Source: an uncultured Clostridia bacterium
GTDB lineage: Bacteria; Bacillota; Clostridia; TANB77; CAG-508
NCBI GenBank assembly: GCA_944391155.1
Contig: CALXSO010000085.1
Span: forward strand, 1 to 7,523
Direction of reading: 5' to 3'
Length of the DNA: 7,523 bases
The notes under the pieces were generated by a model. That model had not been told where the DNA came from. It saw only the letters and a list, made by a program, of their open reading frames with translations, and did not search any database. Within the stretch, counting starts at the first letter, position 1. Each line of letters opens with the position of its first letter. Below, piece after piece: positions 1-5,006 of the stretch. Both the position numbers and the translations under genes were made by a program.

Positions 1-2
1 TC

Positions 3-746
3 GTATGTGAATTTATTATTACGTCTGACAAGGAATTCTTTGAACGAATAGGCAAAGAAGAAACAAAAAGATATTTTCAAACTGCTTATGACTTTGTTGC
101 AAGTTATAAGAATTTAGGAGAAAAATACATACTATCTGCAAAAGTACATAATGATGAAAACACACCTCATTTACACTTGGTTTTTGTTCCTGTTATTCAT
201 ACTAAAGACAAAAAAGGAAATGGTATTGAAAAAATCGCATGTTCTCAATATTGGAAAGGAAAAGATAGTTATAGACAATTACAAGATAATTTTTATAAAT
301 ATGTTGTTGAACATGGTTTTGACTTAGAACGTGGGAATACAAAAGAAAATACACATATACCAATAGAAACATTAAAACAGATAACAAATTATGATAATAT
401 AAAATATGAACTAACTAACGAACAAATACAACCTATTAATACACAAAATACTGCTTTGATATTGCAACAGAACCAAGAATTAGTTGAATATACAAATAAA
501 TTAAAGGTACAATTGAGTAAATCATATACAGCTATCAATAAAATAGAAAAATTACAACAAGAAAATATGAATTTAAGATATGAAAATGAAAAATTAAAAA
601 AGGAAAATTATAAATTAAAAAATTATATTGAAAAAACATTTGAAGTAGTAAAACACCTATTCAATTTTCCAATTTACACTTTTAAAAATCTAGTAAATAA
701 TTTTATCAATTATTTCAAGCATTATGATAATGAAAAAGGTAAATGA
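3..746 (+). CDS. MobV-family (Mob/Pre) plasmid mobilization relaxase, 3' part
   Basis: Relaxases of this family nick one DNA strand at an origin of transfer and pilot it into a recipient, using transfer machinery supplied by another element. The reading frame is open from the window edge, so the N-terminus and the upstream oriT are missing; 247 residues are visible. Residues 49-58 read HNDENTPHLH, the HxDE..PHxH metal-binding motif typical of the MobV/Pre family. It is followed by a hydrophobic strand (LVFVPV) and, at about residues 85-115, the block SYRQLQDNFYKYV...GFDLERG that is well conserved in Pre proteins. From about residue 150 to 215 there is a Lys/Glu/Asn-rich coiled coil, as usual for the C-terminal part. 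The stop codon lies inside a strong terminator hairpin shared with the converging repressor gene. The family assignment is firm; the position of the start is unknown. Confidence 0.93.
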   Translation, partial: VCEFIITSDKEFFERIGKEETKRYFQTAYDFVASYKNLGEKYILSAKVHNDENTPHLHLVFVPVIHTKDKKGNGIEKIACSQYWKGKDSYRQLQDNFYKYVVEHGFDLERGNTKENTHIPIETLKQITNYDNIKYELTNEQIQPINTQNTALILQQNQELVEYTNKLKVQLSKSYTAINKIEKLQQENMNLRYENEKLKKENYKLKNYIEKTFEVVKHLFNFPIYTFKNLVNNFINYFKHYDNEKGK

Positions 747-770
747 TTTTATAATCTTTACCTTTTTCAT
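730..770. terminator. Bidirectional intrinsic terminator between relaxase and Xre gene
   Basis: A perfect 14-bp inverted repeat pairs 730-743 (ATGAAAAAGGTAAA) with 757-770. Four further pairs (745-748 with 753-756) can form after a one-base bulge. The A-rich and T-rich arms give U-runs in both directions. It overlaps the stop codon of the relaxase and abuts the stop codon of the minus-strand repressor, so it can end both convergent transcripts. Confidence 0.8.
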
Positions 771-1031
771 CTATTTATATTCTTCTTTTATATCCTTTAA
801 TAAATCGTTAACATCAATTCCTAAAACATATGCTATGCCAAATAACTCATAATCTTTTACTGTTCTTTTGTTATTTTCAATATCATATATACTTTGTTTG
901 TGTATACTAATTCCCATTAATTCAAGTTTATTGGCTAATTGTTCATAAGAAATTCCTTCTTTGACTCTATATTGTTTTAGTAGCTTACCTATTACATTCA
1001 TATTTCCATTAAATTTAGCAATCAATGACAT
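771..1031 (-). CDS. Xre/Cro-CI type helix-turn-helix regulator (86 aa)
   Basis: Small DNA-binding repressor-type protein. A helix-turn-helix of the Cro/CI (HTH_3) fold covers residues 15-75: LLKQYRVKEGISYEQLANKLELMGISIHKQSIYDIENNKRT. The usual Q..LA....G.....S...IE pattern is present, with a longer turn (LELMGISIHKQ) that recurs in Xre proteins of clostridial mobile elements. There is no sensor domain, so it is probably a simple autoregulatory repressor. The chosen ATG has a GGAG 13 nt upstream, which is rather far. An internal ATG at residue 11 (MNVIGKLLK), where the conserved part begins, is a real alternative start. A TATAAT -10 lies just upstream, and a perfect 14-bp palindrome about 70 bp upstream is a candidate operator. 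The targets are unknown; being next to the relaxase suggests control of transfer genes. Confidence 0.85.
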   Translation of the reverse strand: MSLIAKFNGNMNVIGKLLKQYRVKEGISYEQLANKLELMGISIHKQSIYDIENNKRTVKDYELFGIAYVLGIDVNDLLKDIKEEYK

Positions 1032-1099
1032 ATACTTATTTTCGCTCCAATTTTTATATTATATGTATTGATTTTATTATTTTTTTGTGTTATATTTGT

Positions 1100-1113
1100 A
1101 AGTGTTAACACTT
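1100..1113. promoter_or_regulatory. 14-bp perfect palindrome, possible operator
   Basis: AAGTGTTAACACTT is its own reverse complement. It lies in the intergenic region between the divergent genes at 1031 (minus) and 1352 (plus), upstream of the minus-strand repressor. It overlaps a TTGTAAG (1096-1102), the inverse of the CTTACAA motif repeated at 5873-5919. The rest of 1032-1297 is AT-rich and holds no gene I can support. A possible weak plus-strand -10 (TATAAT, 1166-1171) is the only other signal noted. Confidence 0.35.
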
Positions 1114-1297
1114 TATATTAAAAATTCTTTTTACTTTATTTCTTTCTATAAAATATACAATAAGGTATAATAAGAATAAAAATTGAAAAAATAAAATTAT
1201 ATATAATATGATTAAATATAGACAAAAATATCATGATAAAATATAAAAAATTCTATTCATTTTTTATAGTAAAAGCTTCAAAAAATATACTAAAAAA

Positions 1298-1326
1298 TTT
1301 AAATATGCTTATACTATCAATATAAT
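1298..1326 (+). promoter_or_regulatory. Sigma-A type promoter for the DUF6809-like gene
   Basis: TTTAAA (1298-1303), a 17-nt spacer and a perfect TATAAT (1321-1326). Transcription would start near 1333, leaving a leader of about 19 nt that contains only the ribosome-binding site. Confidence 0.5.
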
Positions 1327-1351
1327 AAATATTAAAGAAAGAGTGATATAC

Positions 1352-1615
1352 ATGGAAATTTTTAATAATGATAATTATAAATATATTAGTAATTTTGTTG
1401 AAAGTAAAATACCTATTTTACGACAAAATGAAAACTTTAACAAAAAATATTTGGAACAATCAAATTTAATAGATATGCTTAACAAAACATTAGAAGGGGA
1501 ACAAAAAGAAAAATTTAATACCCTTATTCAATCTTTTTATGAAACAGAAGAATATTACTTTGCACTTAGTTATTCTTTAGGCATCAAATATGGCGAAGAT
1601 TTAAAATCATTATAA
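1352..1615 (+). CDS. Small DUF6809-like protein of unknown function (87 aa)
   Basis: An acidic, helical, soluble protein with no signal peptide or membrane segment. I chose the ATG at 1352 because AAGAAAGAG lies about 8 nt upstream; an in-frame GTG three codons earlier overlaps that site. The pattern resembles DUF6809, a family of about 90 aa common in Clostridia: an N-terminal stretch with a proline (residues 13-20), a central helix ending L.....EQKEKFNTLI, and a C-terminal helix with ALSYSLGIKYGEDL, matching the family's G(F/L)xLGxxLxxE ending. The role of that family is unknown. The gene has its own promoter, stands alone, and converges on the Xre gene downstream with a shared terminator. 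The family call rests on remembered pattern similarity, not on a search. Confidence 0.6.
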   Translation: MEIFNNDNYKYISNFVESKIPILRQNENFNKKYLEQSNLIDMLNKTLEGEQKEKFNTLIQSFYETEEYYFALSYSLGIKYGEDLKSL

Positions 1616-1620
1616 AAAAA

Positions 1621-1664
1621 CAAAATAAAGTATAACTTTTTTATATAAGTTATACTTTATTTTG
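1621..1664. terminator. Bidirectional intrinsic terminator
   Basis: A perfect 18-bp inverted repeat: CAAAATAAAGTATAACTT (1621-1638) pairs with 1647-1664 around an 8-nt loop. It lies between two converging genes and contains the stop codon of the minus-strand Xre gene. The stem is AT-rich, but its length and symmetry make it convincing as a two-way terminator. Confidence 0.75.
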
Positions 1665-1986
1665 AAAGAAAATATTTGATAAAATATAAAATACTCTCTT
1701 TATCTCTTTTACTCAATTTTTTAAAATCCTCATCATATATAGAAATGGATTCTTTAATATTATTATCTAATAAATCATATAAAATAACATCTGGTGTAAT
1801 TTGATAAGCATTACACAATTTTAATAAAGTATCAATACTTCCCTTTGATAGGCCTCTTTCTATTTGACTTATGTGTCTAGGCTCTAGTCCAGTTAATTCT
1901 GCTACTTGATTTTGAGTTAAATTATTTTTTAATCTATATTCTTGACATACTTTACCAATATGTTTGTTTATATCTGATTTTTCCAT
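1657..1986 (-). CDS. Xre-family helix-turn-helix repressor (109 aa)
   Basis: Repressor-type DNA-binding protein. A canonical HTH_3 domain occupies residues 8-70: IGKVCQEYRLKNNLTQNQVAELTGLEPRHISQIERGLSKGSIDTLLKLCNAYQITPDVIL, with Q25/Q27, the turn glycine G33 and the S40-Q41-I42-E43 recognition end all in place. A short charged C-terminal helix (ISIYDEDFKKLSKRDKESILYFIKYFLSK) could mediate dimerization. The ATG has a good Shine-Dalgarno site (TAGGGA, about 6 nt upstream) and a promoter TTCCAA-17-TATAGT. It is divergent from the pilin-like gene, whose promoter spacer holds the dyad TTACAA-N7-TTGTAA. I infer, without proof, that this protein represses that promoter and perhaps its own. Confidence 0.9.
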   Translation of the reverse strand: MEKSDINKHIGKVCQEYRLKNNLTQNQVAELTGLEPRHISQIERGLSKGSIDTLLKLCNAYQITPDVILYDLLDNNIKESISIYDEDFKKLSKRDKESILYFIKYFLSK

Positions 1987-2010
1987 ATAATTCCCTACTT
2001 TCTACATATA

Positions 2011-2039
2011 CTATAATCTTTTATATCATTTTTTGGAAT
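2011..2039 (-). promoter_or_regulatory. Promoter for the Xre gene at 1657-1986
   Basis: Read on the minus strand: TTCCAA as a weak -35, 17 nt, then TATAGT as -10 (one mismatch to consensus), about 25 nt before the start codon. The -35 is poor, as is common for autoregulated repressor genes. Confidence 0.4.
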
Positions 2040-2092
2040 GATTTTATATTTGAATAAAATCAAAAATAAAACGATAAAAATCACAAAAAATA

Positions 2093-2121
2093 TTTACAAT
2101 GAAATTTTGTAATGATAAAAT
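2093..2121 (+). promoter_or_regulatory. Promoter with embedded operator-like dyad, upstream of the pilin-like gene
   Basis: TTTACA (2093-2098), 17 nt, TAAAAT (2116-2121); each hexamer has one mismatch to the sigma-A consensus. The dyad TTACAA (2094-2099) - N7 - TTGTAA (2107-2112) overlaps the -35 and the spacer, the expected place for a repressor. The untranslated leader to 2243 would be about 115 nt. A second possible -10 (TATAGT, 2212-2217) lies closer to the gene but lacks a -35. Confidence 0.5.
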
Positions 2122-2242
2122 ATAAAATGATAAATATCGTATTTAAAAATGTATATTTTGTAAGTAAAAAGAAGAATATGGATAAACTTATGAAAAAGTA
2201 CAGATAATATGTATAGTAAATTACACAAGATTAGGAGTGAAA

Positions 2243-3796
2243 ATGAATATGGAAAAATTAAAGAAAAATAATAAAGGTATCACTTTATTAGTATTAGTTA
2301 TTACAATTATTATATTATTAATATTAGCAGGAATAACAATAAGTTCTATTACAGGAGATAATGGAATTATAAGAAATGCTGGACAAGCAAAAGAACAAAC
2401 AGAAATAGCCAATGAAAAAGAAATTGTAGAAAAAGCAACTGTACAAGCAATGGGAAATAATAAATATGGAAATATTGAAGAAAGTGAATTACAAGAACAA
2501 TTAAATAAAGAAACCAAAGAAGGAAAAACAAAAGTATCAGATGTCGGAAAAGAATTTGAAGTTATATTTAATGAAAGTAACAGATATTATACAGTAGATA
2601 AAGATGGAAATGTGGAAGGTGCTTATGAAATTATAGAAGATAAATACCCAGGAGATATAACAGTAGGAAAAAATGGAGAAGAATTAGATGGAAATGAAAA
2701 AAGTCCATATGAGATATGGTGTATAGAAGATTTAGTAAAATGGTCTCAAAATTCTTCTATATATGTAAATTCATATATAAGATTAGGAAGGACATTAGAT
2801 TTTAAATCAAATTTATCATATACTAATGGCAAAATGCTAGGTTGCAATTCAATAGAAGAATTAAAAGAATTATTAACAAATACTTCTGGAAATGGATTCA
2901 CACCAATACTTAATTATAATGGAAATTTTAATGGATTAAAAAATGAGATTAAAAATATTTATATAAATAAAAGTGGCTATGCAGCATTATTTGCAAATGC
3001 TAATAATGCTACAATAAAGAATTTAAAAATATCTGGAGAAATTATTTCAAAAGATGGCACTGCTAGCGGATTCATTGCACATTGTTATGGAGATAATAAA
3101 ATTGAAAATTTAGAAAATAGTTGCAATGTGTTAGGATATAAAGATTCAGCAGGAATCATCGGAATAATTCACGAAAATTCAAACATATATATTCAAAATT
3201 GTATCAATAATGGTAATCTAAATTCTGATAATGGTAATGCAGGAGGAATTATAGGAAATTCTTATGCTGCATCTGGTGGAACGATTATTAATTTTTATAT
3301 ATATAATTCATGCAATAATGGAAATATAAACGCACGAACTAATGCTGGTGGAATTGTGGGAAGCATTAACTCAGATAATCAAGGAATTTCCAAAGGTAAT
3401 TTATATAACATCTATAATATTGGAAATGTTTCTGCTAAAAGTACTGGACAATTCGAAGGAAATGGAGCAATTTATGGACAACTTAGGAAAGATGTACAAT
3501 TAACAATAAAAAATGCATTTATGCTAAAGGACTCAAATGAGAAAGTTGGAGTTCCTAATTCATGTTTGGTGAATAACGAAAAAATTTCTGGTTTTGATTA
3601 TGTTAATGCAAGTATATTAGAAAAATCATATATGCAAAGTTCTGAATTTATAGAAGTTTTAAATAGATATACAATAAATAATCAAGATAATATAAATACG
3701 ATTGGATGGAGCAAATGGGTATATAATGAAAACAATTTTCCAACATTAGATTCAAAAATCATTTGGAATGGTACAGAGTGGGAAGAAGAAATTTAA
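2243..3796 (+). CDS. Prepilin-like surface protein with GLUG-type beta-helix ectodomain (517 aa)
   Basis: Predicted to be anchored in the membrane and exposed outside the cell. The N-terminus is a type III (prepilin) signal: MNMEKLKKNNKG followed by ITLLVLVITIIILLILAGITI. The cut by prepilin peptidase would fall after G12, and the hydrophobic segment runs from about 13 to 34. The Glu at mature position 5 found in true pilins is replaced by Val, as in many clostridial proteins starting GITL..LVITII. A charged helix follows (residues 35-70), then a linker. From about residue 140 there is a large Asn/Gly/Ile-rich region with the motif WCIEDLVKWSQ, then LDFKSNLSYTNG, GFTPI, and several AGGIIG/AGGIVG turns typical of GLUG repeats in adhesin-like beta-helices. 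AGGAG lies 5 nt before ATG 2243; an in-frame GTG at 2237 overlaps it. No pilus assembly genes are near. A role in adhesion is inference. Confidence 0.82.
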   Translation: MNMEKLKKNNKGITLLVLVITIIILLILAGITISSITGDNGIIRNAGQAKEQTEIANEKEIVEKATVQAMGNNKYGNIEESELQEQLNKETKEGKTKVSDVGKEFEVIFNESNRYYTVDKDGNVEGAYEIIEDKYPGDITVGKNGEELDGNEKSPYEIWCIEDLVKWSQNSSIYVNSYIRLGRTLDFKSNLSYTNGKMLGCNSIEELKELLTNTSGNGFTPILNYNGNFNGLKNEIKNIYINKSGYAALFANANNATIKNLKISGEIISKDGTASGFIAHCYGDNKIENLENSCNVLGYKDSAGIIGIIHENSNIYIQNCINNGNLNSDNGNAGGIIGNSYAASGGTIINFYIYNSCNNGNINARTNAGGIVGSINSDNQGISKGNLYNIYNIGNVSAKSTGQFEGNGAIYGQLRKDVQLTIKNAFMLKDSNEKVGVPNSCLVNNEKISGFDYVNASILEKSYMQSSEFIEVLNRYTINNQDNINTIGWSKWVYNENNFPTLDSKIIWNGTEWEEEI

Positions 3797-3812
3797 ATTG
3801 TAAATATTAAAA

Positions 3813-3853
3813 AAATCTCTAATTTTATTACACAATAATGAAGTTAGAGATTT
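3813..3853. terminator. Bidirectional intrinsic terminator
   Basis: AAATCTCTAA (3813-3822) pairs perfectly with TTAGAGATTT (3844-3853), and inner A-T and G-T pairs extend the stem. A-runs before it and T-rich sequence after it serve both directions. It separates the pilin-like gene from the converging Spo0A-like gene and contains that gene's stop codon. Confidence 0.75.
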
Positions 3854-4245
3854 ATTATATTTTTAGCAACATTTTCATACTTTAATACTCTTGTAATTTC
3901 TTCTATCATAATTTTATTTGTGAAATAATATGAGTTATACTTATATCCAAAAATTCCTTCAAAATTTATTATTGCTTTTTGCTCATTTCTGGTATCTATG
4001 GCATATTTAATTGCATTTCTAATTTGTACACTATTAAAACCTACATAATTTGAAGCTATCTGATTATATATATCCTCTAAAACAATAAACTCATTATTAC
4101 TATTTATAACTATTTGAATTGCTTTGTTTAAAAATTTAGTTCCTTTAAGTGTAGGTACTAAACCTAAATCTCTTAATATATTATAAATTAAAATTGTAGT
4201 TTTAGAATTTATTAGATTTTTTGTTTTAGTACAATTTTTTACCAA
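3844..4245 (-). CDS. Stand-alone Spo0A C-terminal (effector) domain protein, 133 aa
   Basis: Spo0A is the sporulation response regulator; its C-terminal effector domain binds DNA. Residues 18-122 fit that domain: ILRDLGLVPTLKGTKFLNKAI matches the conserved ..iGvp.hikGy.YLreAI; IYNQIASNYVGFNSVQIRNAIKYAID matches YP.IAkky.tt.srVErAIRhAIe with the recognition helix at about 71-84; FGY (99-101) and TN....I..I...L (109-121) match the end. Full Spo0A has about 265 residues with a phosphorylated receiver domain; that domain is absent here and nothing upstream encodes it. The reading frame starts at TTG, with GGGGGA 7 nt upstream and an in-frame stop just before it, so the short length is genuine. 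It could work as a phosphorylation-independent regulator, or compete with host Spo0A for sites. The domain call is by eye but several motifs agree. Confidence 0.8.
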   Translation of the reverse strand: MVKNCTKTKNLINSKTTILIYNILRDLGLVPTLKGTKFLNKAIQIVINSNNEFIVLEDIYNQIASNYVGFNSVQIRNAIKYAIDTRNEQKAIINFEGIFGYKYNSYYFTNKIMIEEITRVLKYENVAKNIINL

Positions 4246-4272
4246 TTAAACATCCCCCATATTTTGAAAAAT

Positions 4273-4301
4273 AATATATTTTTATACTATTAATATAACA
4301 A
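4273..4301 (-). promoter_or_regulatory. Promoter for the Spo0A-like gene
   Basis: On the minus strand TTGTTA, 17 nt, TATATT. An overlapping alternative, TTTACA-17-TAGTAT, lies 11 nt upstream. Both are reasonable in so AT-rich a stretch; I cannot tell which is used. Confidence 0.4.
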
Positions 4302-4318
4302 GATTATGTAAATATAAC

Positions 4319-4374
4319 AAAAAAATAGAACTTACGTAATATGCAATAAAATTTGCATACTACGTAAGTTTTAT
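4319..4374 (-). terminator. Long near-perfect hairpin with minus-strand U-tract
   Basis: Bases 4325-4346 pair with 4353-4374 around a 6-nt loop: 22 positions with one A-C mismatch and one G-T pair. The stem core is AACTTACGTA / TACGTAAGTT. On the minus strand the stem is followed within a few bases by seven T (4325-4319), so it looks like an efficient intrinsic terminator for transcripts coming from the structured-RNA region. It also insulates the Spo0A-like gene promoter. A protein-binding or recombination site is an alternative because of its symmetry. Confidence 0.6.
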
Positions 4375-4444
4375 GGTTGTTTTCCATGTTTTATATATAA
4401 ATCTCTTCCAAAATCTTATCATTTAAAACTAAAATCACAAAATA

Positions 4445-4459
4445 TTACGTTTAACGTAA
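4445..4459. repeat. 15-bp dyad TTACGTT-T-AACGTAA
   Basis: Perfect 7-1-7 inverted repeat immediately beyond the 3' end of the proposed structured RNA. It shares the TTACGT core with the long hairpin at 4325-4374, about 80 bp away. It may be a protein site or a small hairpin in a longer transcript. Confidence 0.35.
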
Positions 4460-4462
4460 ATT

Positions 4463-4505
4463 AAAACACAGGAGAGTAGCAAATGGAAAAACCCCTGTGT
4501 TTTTT
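4463..4505. terminator. Terminator hairpin closing the structured RNA
   Basis: AAAACACAGG (4463-4472) pairs with CCTGTGTTTT (4494-4503) around a 21-nt loop. Read on the plus strand it ends in six T; read on the minus strand in TTTTAATTT. The loop contains the left copy of an 18-base sequence whose inverse complement covers the ribosome-binding site and start codon of the small reading frame at 4706, so this hairpin competes with a long-range helix. Confidence 0.6.
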
Positions 4506-4574
4506 ACTTTAAATATTTCTATTTAAAGTTATATAATTAATCTAAACTATTGCGACTAGTCTAGAATAATTAAC

Positions 4575-4706
4575 TTAATTATATAAAAAATCTATATCAT
4601 TTTCAATATTTTTTAGTTGTAGGAGGGAAACTTTGCCCTCCTTTTCAAGTGAACGGCTTAAGCTCCTGGACTTCCGTCCATCCAAACAAAATTCTTGTTC
4701 TTCCAT
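4575..4706 (-). CDS. Questionable 43-aa reading frame inside the structured RNA
   Basis: An ATG preceded by AAAGGAGAG (about 7 nt spacing) opens a frame beginning MEEQEFCLDGRKSRSLSRSL and ending NDIDFLYN. I do not recognise the protein. It has no membrane segment, so it does not look like a type I toxin. It uses CGG, AGG, AGC and GGC codons that are rare in the neighbouring genes, and these fall in the hairpin arms, which argues that base pairing rather than coding shapes the sequence. Its ribosome-binding site and start lie in the 18-bp helix with the RNA's 3' end. It may be accidental, or a peptide translated only when that helix opens. Confidence 0.25.
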   Translation of the reverse strand: MEEQEFCLDGRKSRSLSRSLEKEGKVSLLQLKNIENDIDFLYN

Positions 4707-4886
4707 TTGCTACTCTCCTTTACTATTTATTCTATAAATAAAAAAATTCAATTATGATAAAGAAGATAACAAATGTTATTTCCAAAAGTCCAAGCAGTCG
4801 CAATGCTTGTTCTCATCATAATTGAAATCAAGTATTGCAACCTGATGAATAGCTTTTAGCCATTCTTTTTATTTTATAGTATTTCC

Positions 4887-4915
4887 ATTATACCATATTT
4901 TGGTAAAAATATCAA
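4887..4915 (-). promoter_or_regulatory. Near-consensus promoter of the structured RNA with internal operator
   Basis: Minus strand: TTGATA (4915-4910), 17 nt, TATAAT (4892-4887). The dyad TACCA-N5-TGGTA (4891-4905) fills the spacer and touches the -10. A repressor bound there would block RNA polymerase. Confidence 0.75.
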
Positions 4916-4921
4916 TTTTCT

Positions 4922-4932
4922 TAGAGCCTCTA
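4922..4932. promoter_or_regulatory. Dyad TAGAG-C-CTCTA between divergent promoters
   Basis: An 11-bp dyad lies midway between the -35 elements of the two back-to-back promoters (4910-4915 minus and 4942-4947 plus). Its placement suits a regulator acting on both, possibly the adjacent Xre protein; it differs in sequence from the TACCA/TGGTA dyad. Confidence 0.35.
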
Positions 4933-4941
4933 GGTTTATCA

Positions 4942-4970
4942 TTGATAAAAATGGAAAAATATGTTATAAT
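4942..4970 (+). promoter_or_regulatory. Near-consensus promoter of the sensor-type Xre gene
   Basis: TTGATA (4942-4947), 17 nt, TATAAT (4965-4970). Transcription would start about 4977, leaving a leader of about 30 nt before the ATG at 5007. Confidence 0.8.
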
Positions 4971-5006
4971 TACATTATGTTAAGTAAACTGAAAGTAGGT
5001 GGTTAT

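Larger units (their letters stand above)
4463..4880 (-). ncRNA. Candidate large structured non-coding RNA (about 420 nt)
   Basis: Proposed from structure alone. Promoter TTGATA-17-TATAAT would start the RNA near 4880. Read 5' to 3' on the minus strand: hairpin 4865-4847 (8 bp, one G-U); abutting hairpin 4846-4827 (7 bp, loop UGCAAU); abutting 12-bp helix 4826-4815 with 4758-4747, which encloses hairpins 4809-4791 (6 bp, loop UUGCGAC) and 4779-4766 (5 bp) and is followed by seven T; hairpin 4740-4724 (7 bp); 18-bp perfect helix 4718-4701 with 4488-4471; inside it hairpins 4680-4667 (GGAA loop), 4642-4621 (7 bp, GC-rich), 4586-4529 (12 bp plus a 9-bp inner stem, loop GUCGCAA) and 4529-4506 (10 bp, GAAA loop). 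Both GNRA loops exist only on this strand. Loops UUGCGAC and GUCGCAA are exact complements. Part of the region (about 4615-4680) is much richer in GC than its surroundings. The class is unknown; it may extend to 4319. Confidence 0.7.

Noticed and set aside
202..387. Minus-strand open frames opposite the relaxase, pilin-like, sigma-like and excisionase genes
   Set aside because: They lie fully or mostly over well-supported genes and show no domain pattern or ribosome-binding site.
1234..2127. TGATAAAATATAAAA found three times (1234, 1677, 2113)
   Set aside because: Low-complexity AT-rich 15-mer, one copy inside a coding gene; recurrence at this base composition is not far from chance.
4483..4512. 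Nine-codon plus-strand frame (MEKPLCFLL) with a good ribosome-binding site
   Set aside because: It lies within the terminator hairpin and has a ribosome-binding site only because the 18-base repeat copies one; no support as a gene.
4471..4718. The 18-bp inverted repeats as ends of a small transposon (MITE)
   Set aside because: The repeats include a ribosome-binding site and start codon, lack flanking target duplications, and lie inside a larger folded region; RNA pairing fits better.
4842..4848. CTGATGA on the plus strand, the hammerhead ribozyme core sequence
   Set aside because: No following GAAA box in the right position and no matching stems; a chance match.
4828..4863. 11-codon leader peptide (MAKSYSSGCNT) at the start of the minus-strand RNA
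   Set aside because: Poor ribosome-binding site, and the start codon lies within an 8-bp hairpin; a structural role explains the sequence better, though attenuation by a leader peptide is not excluded.
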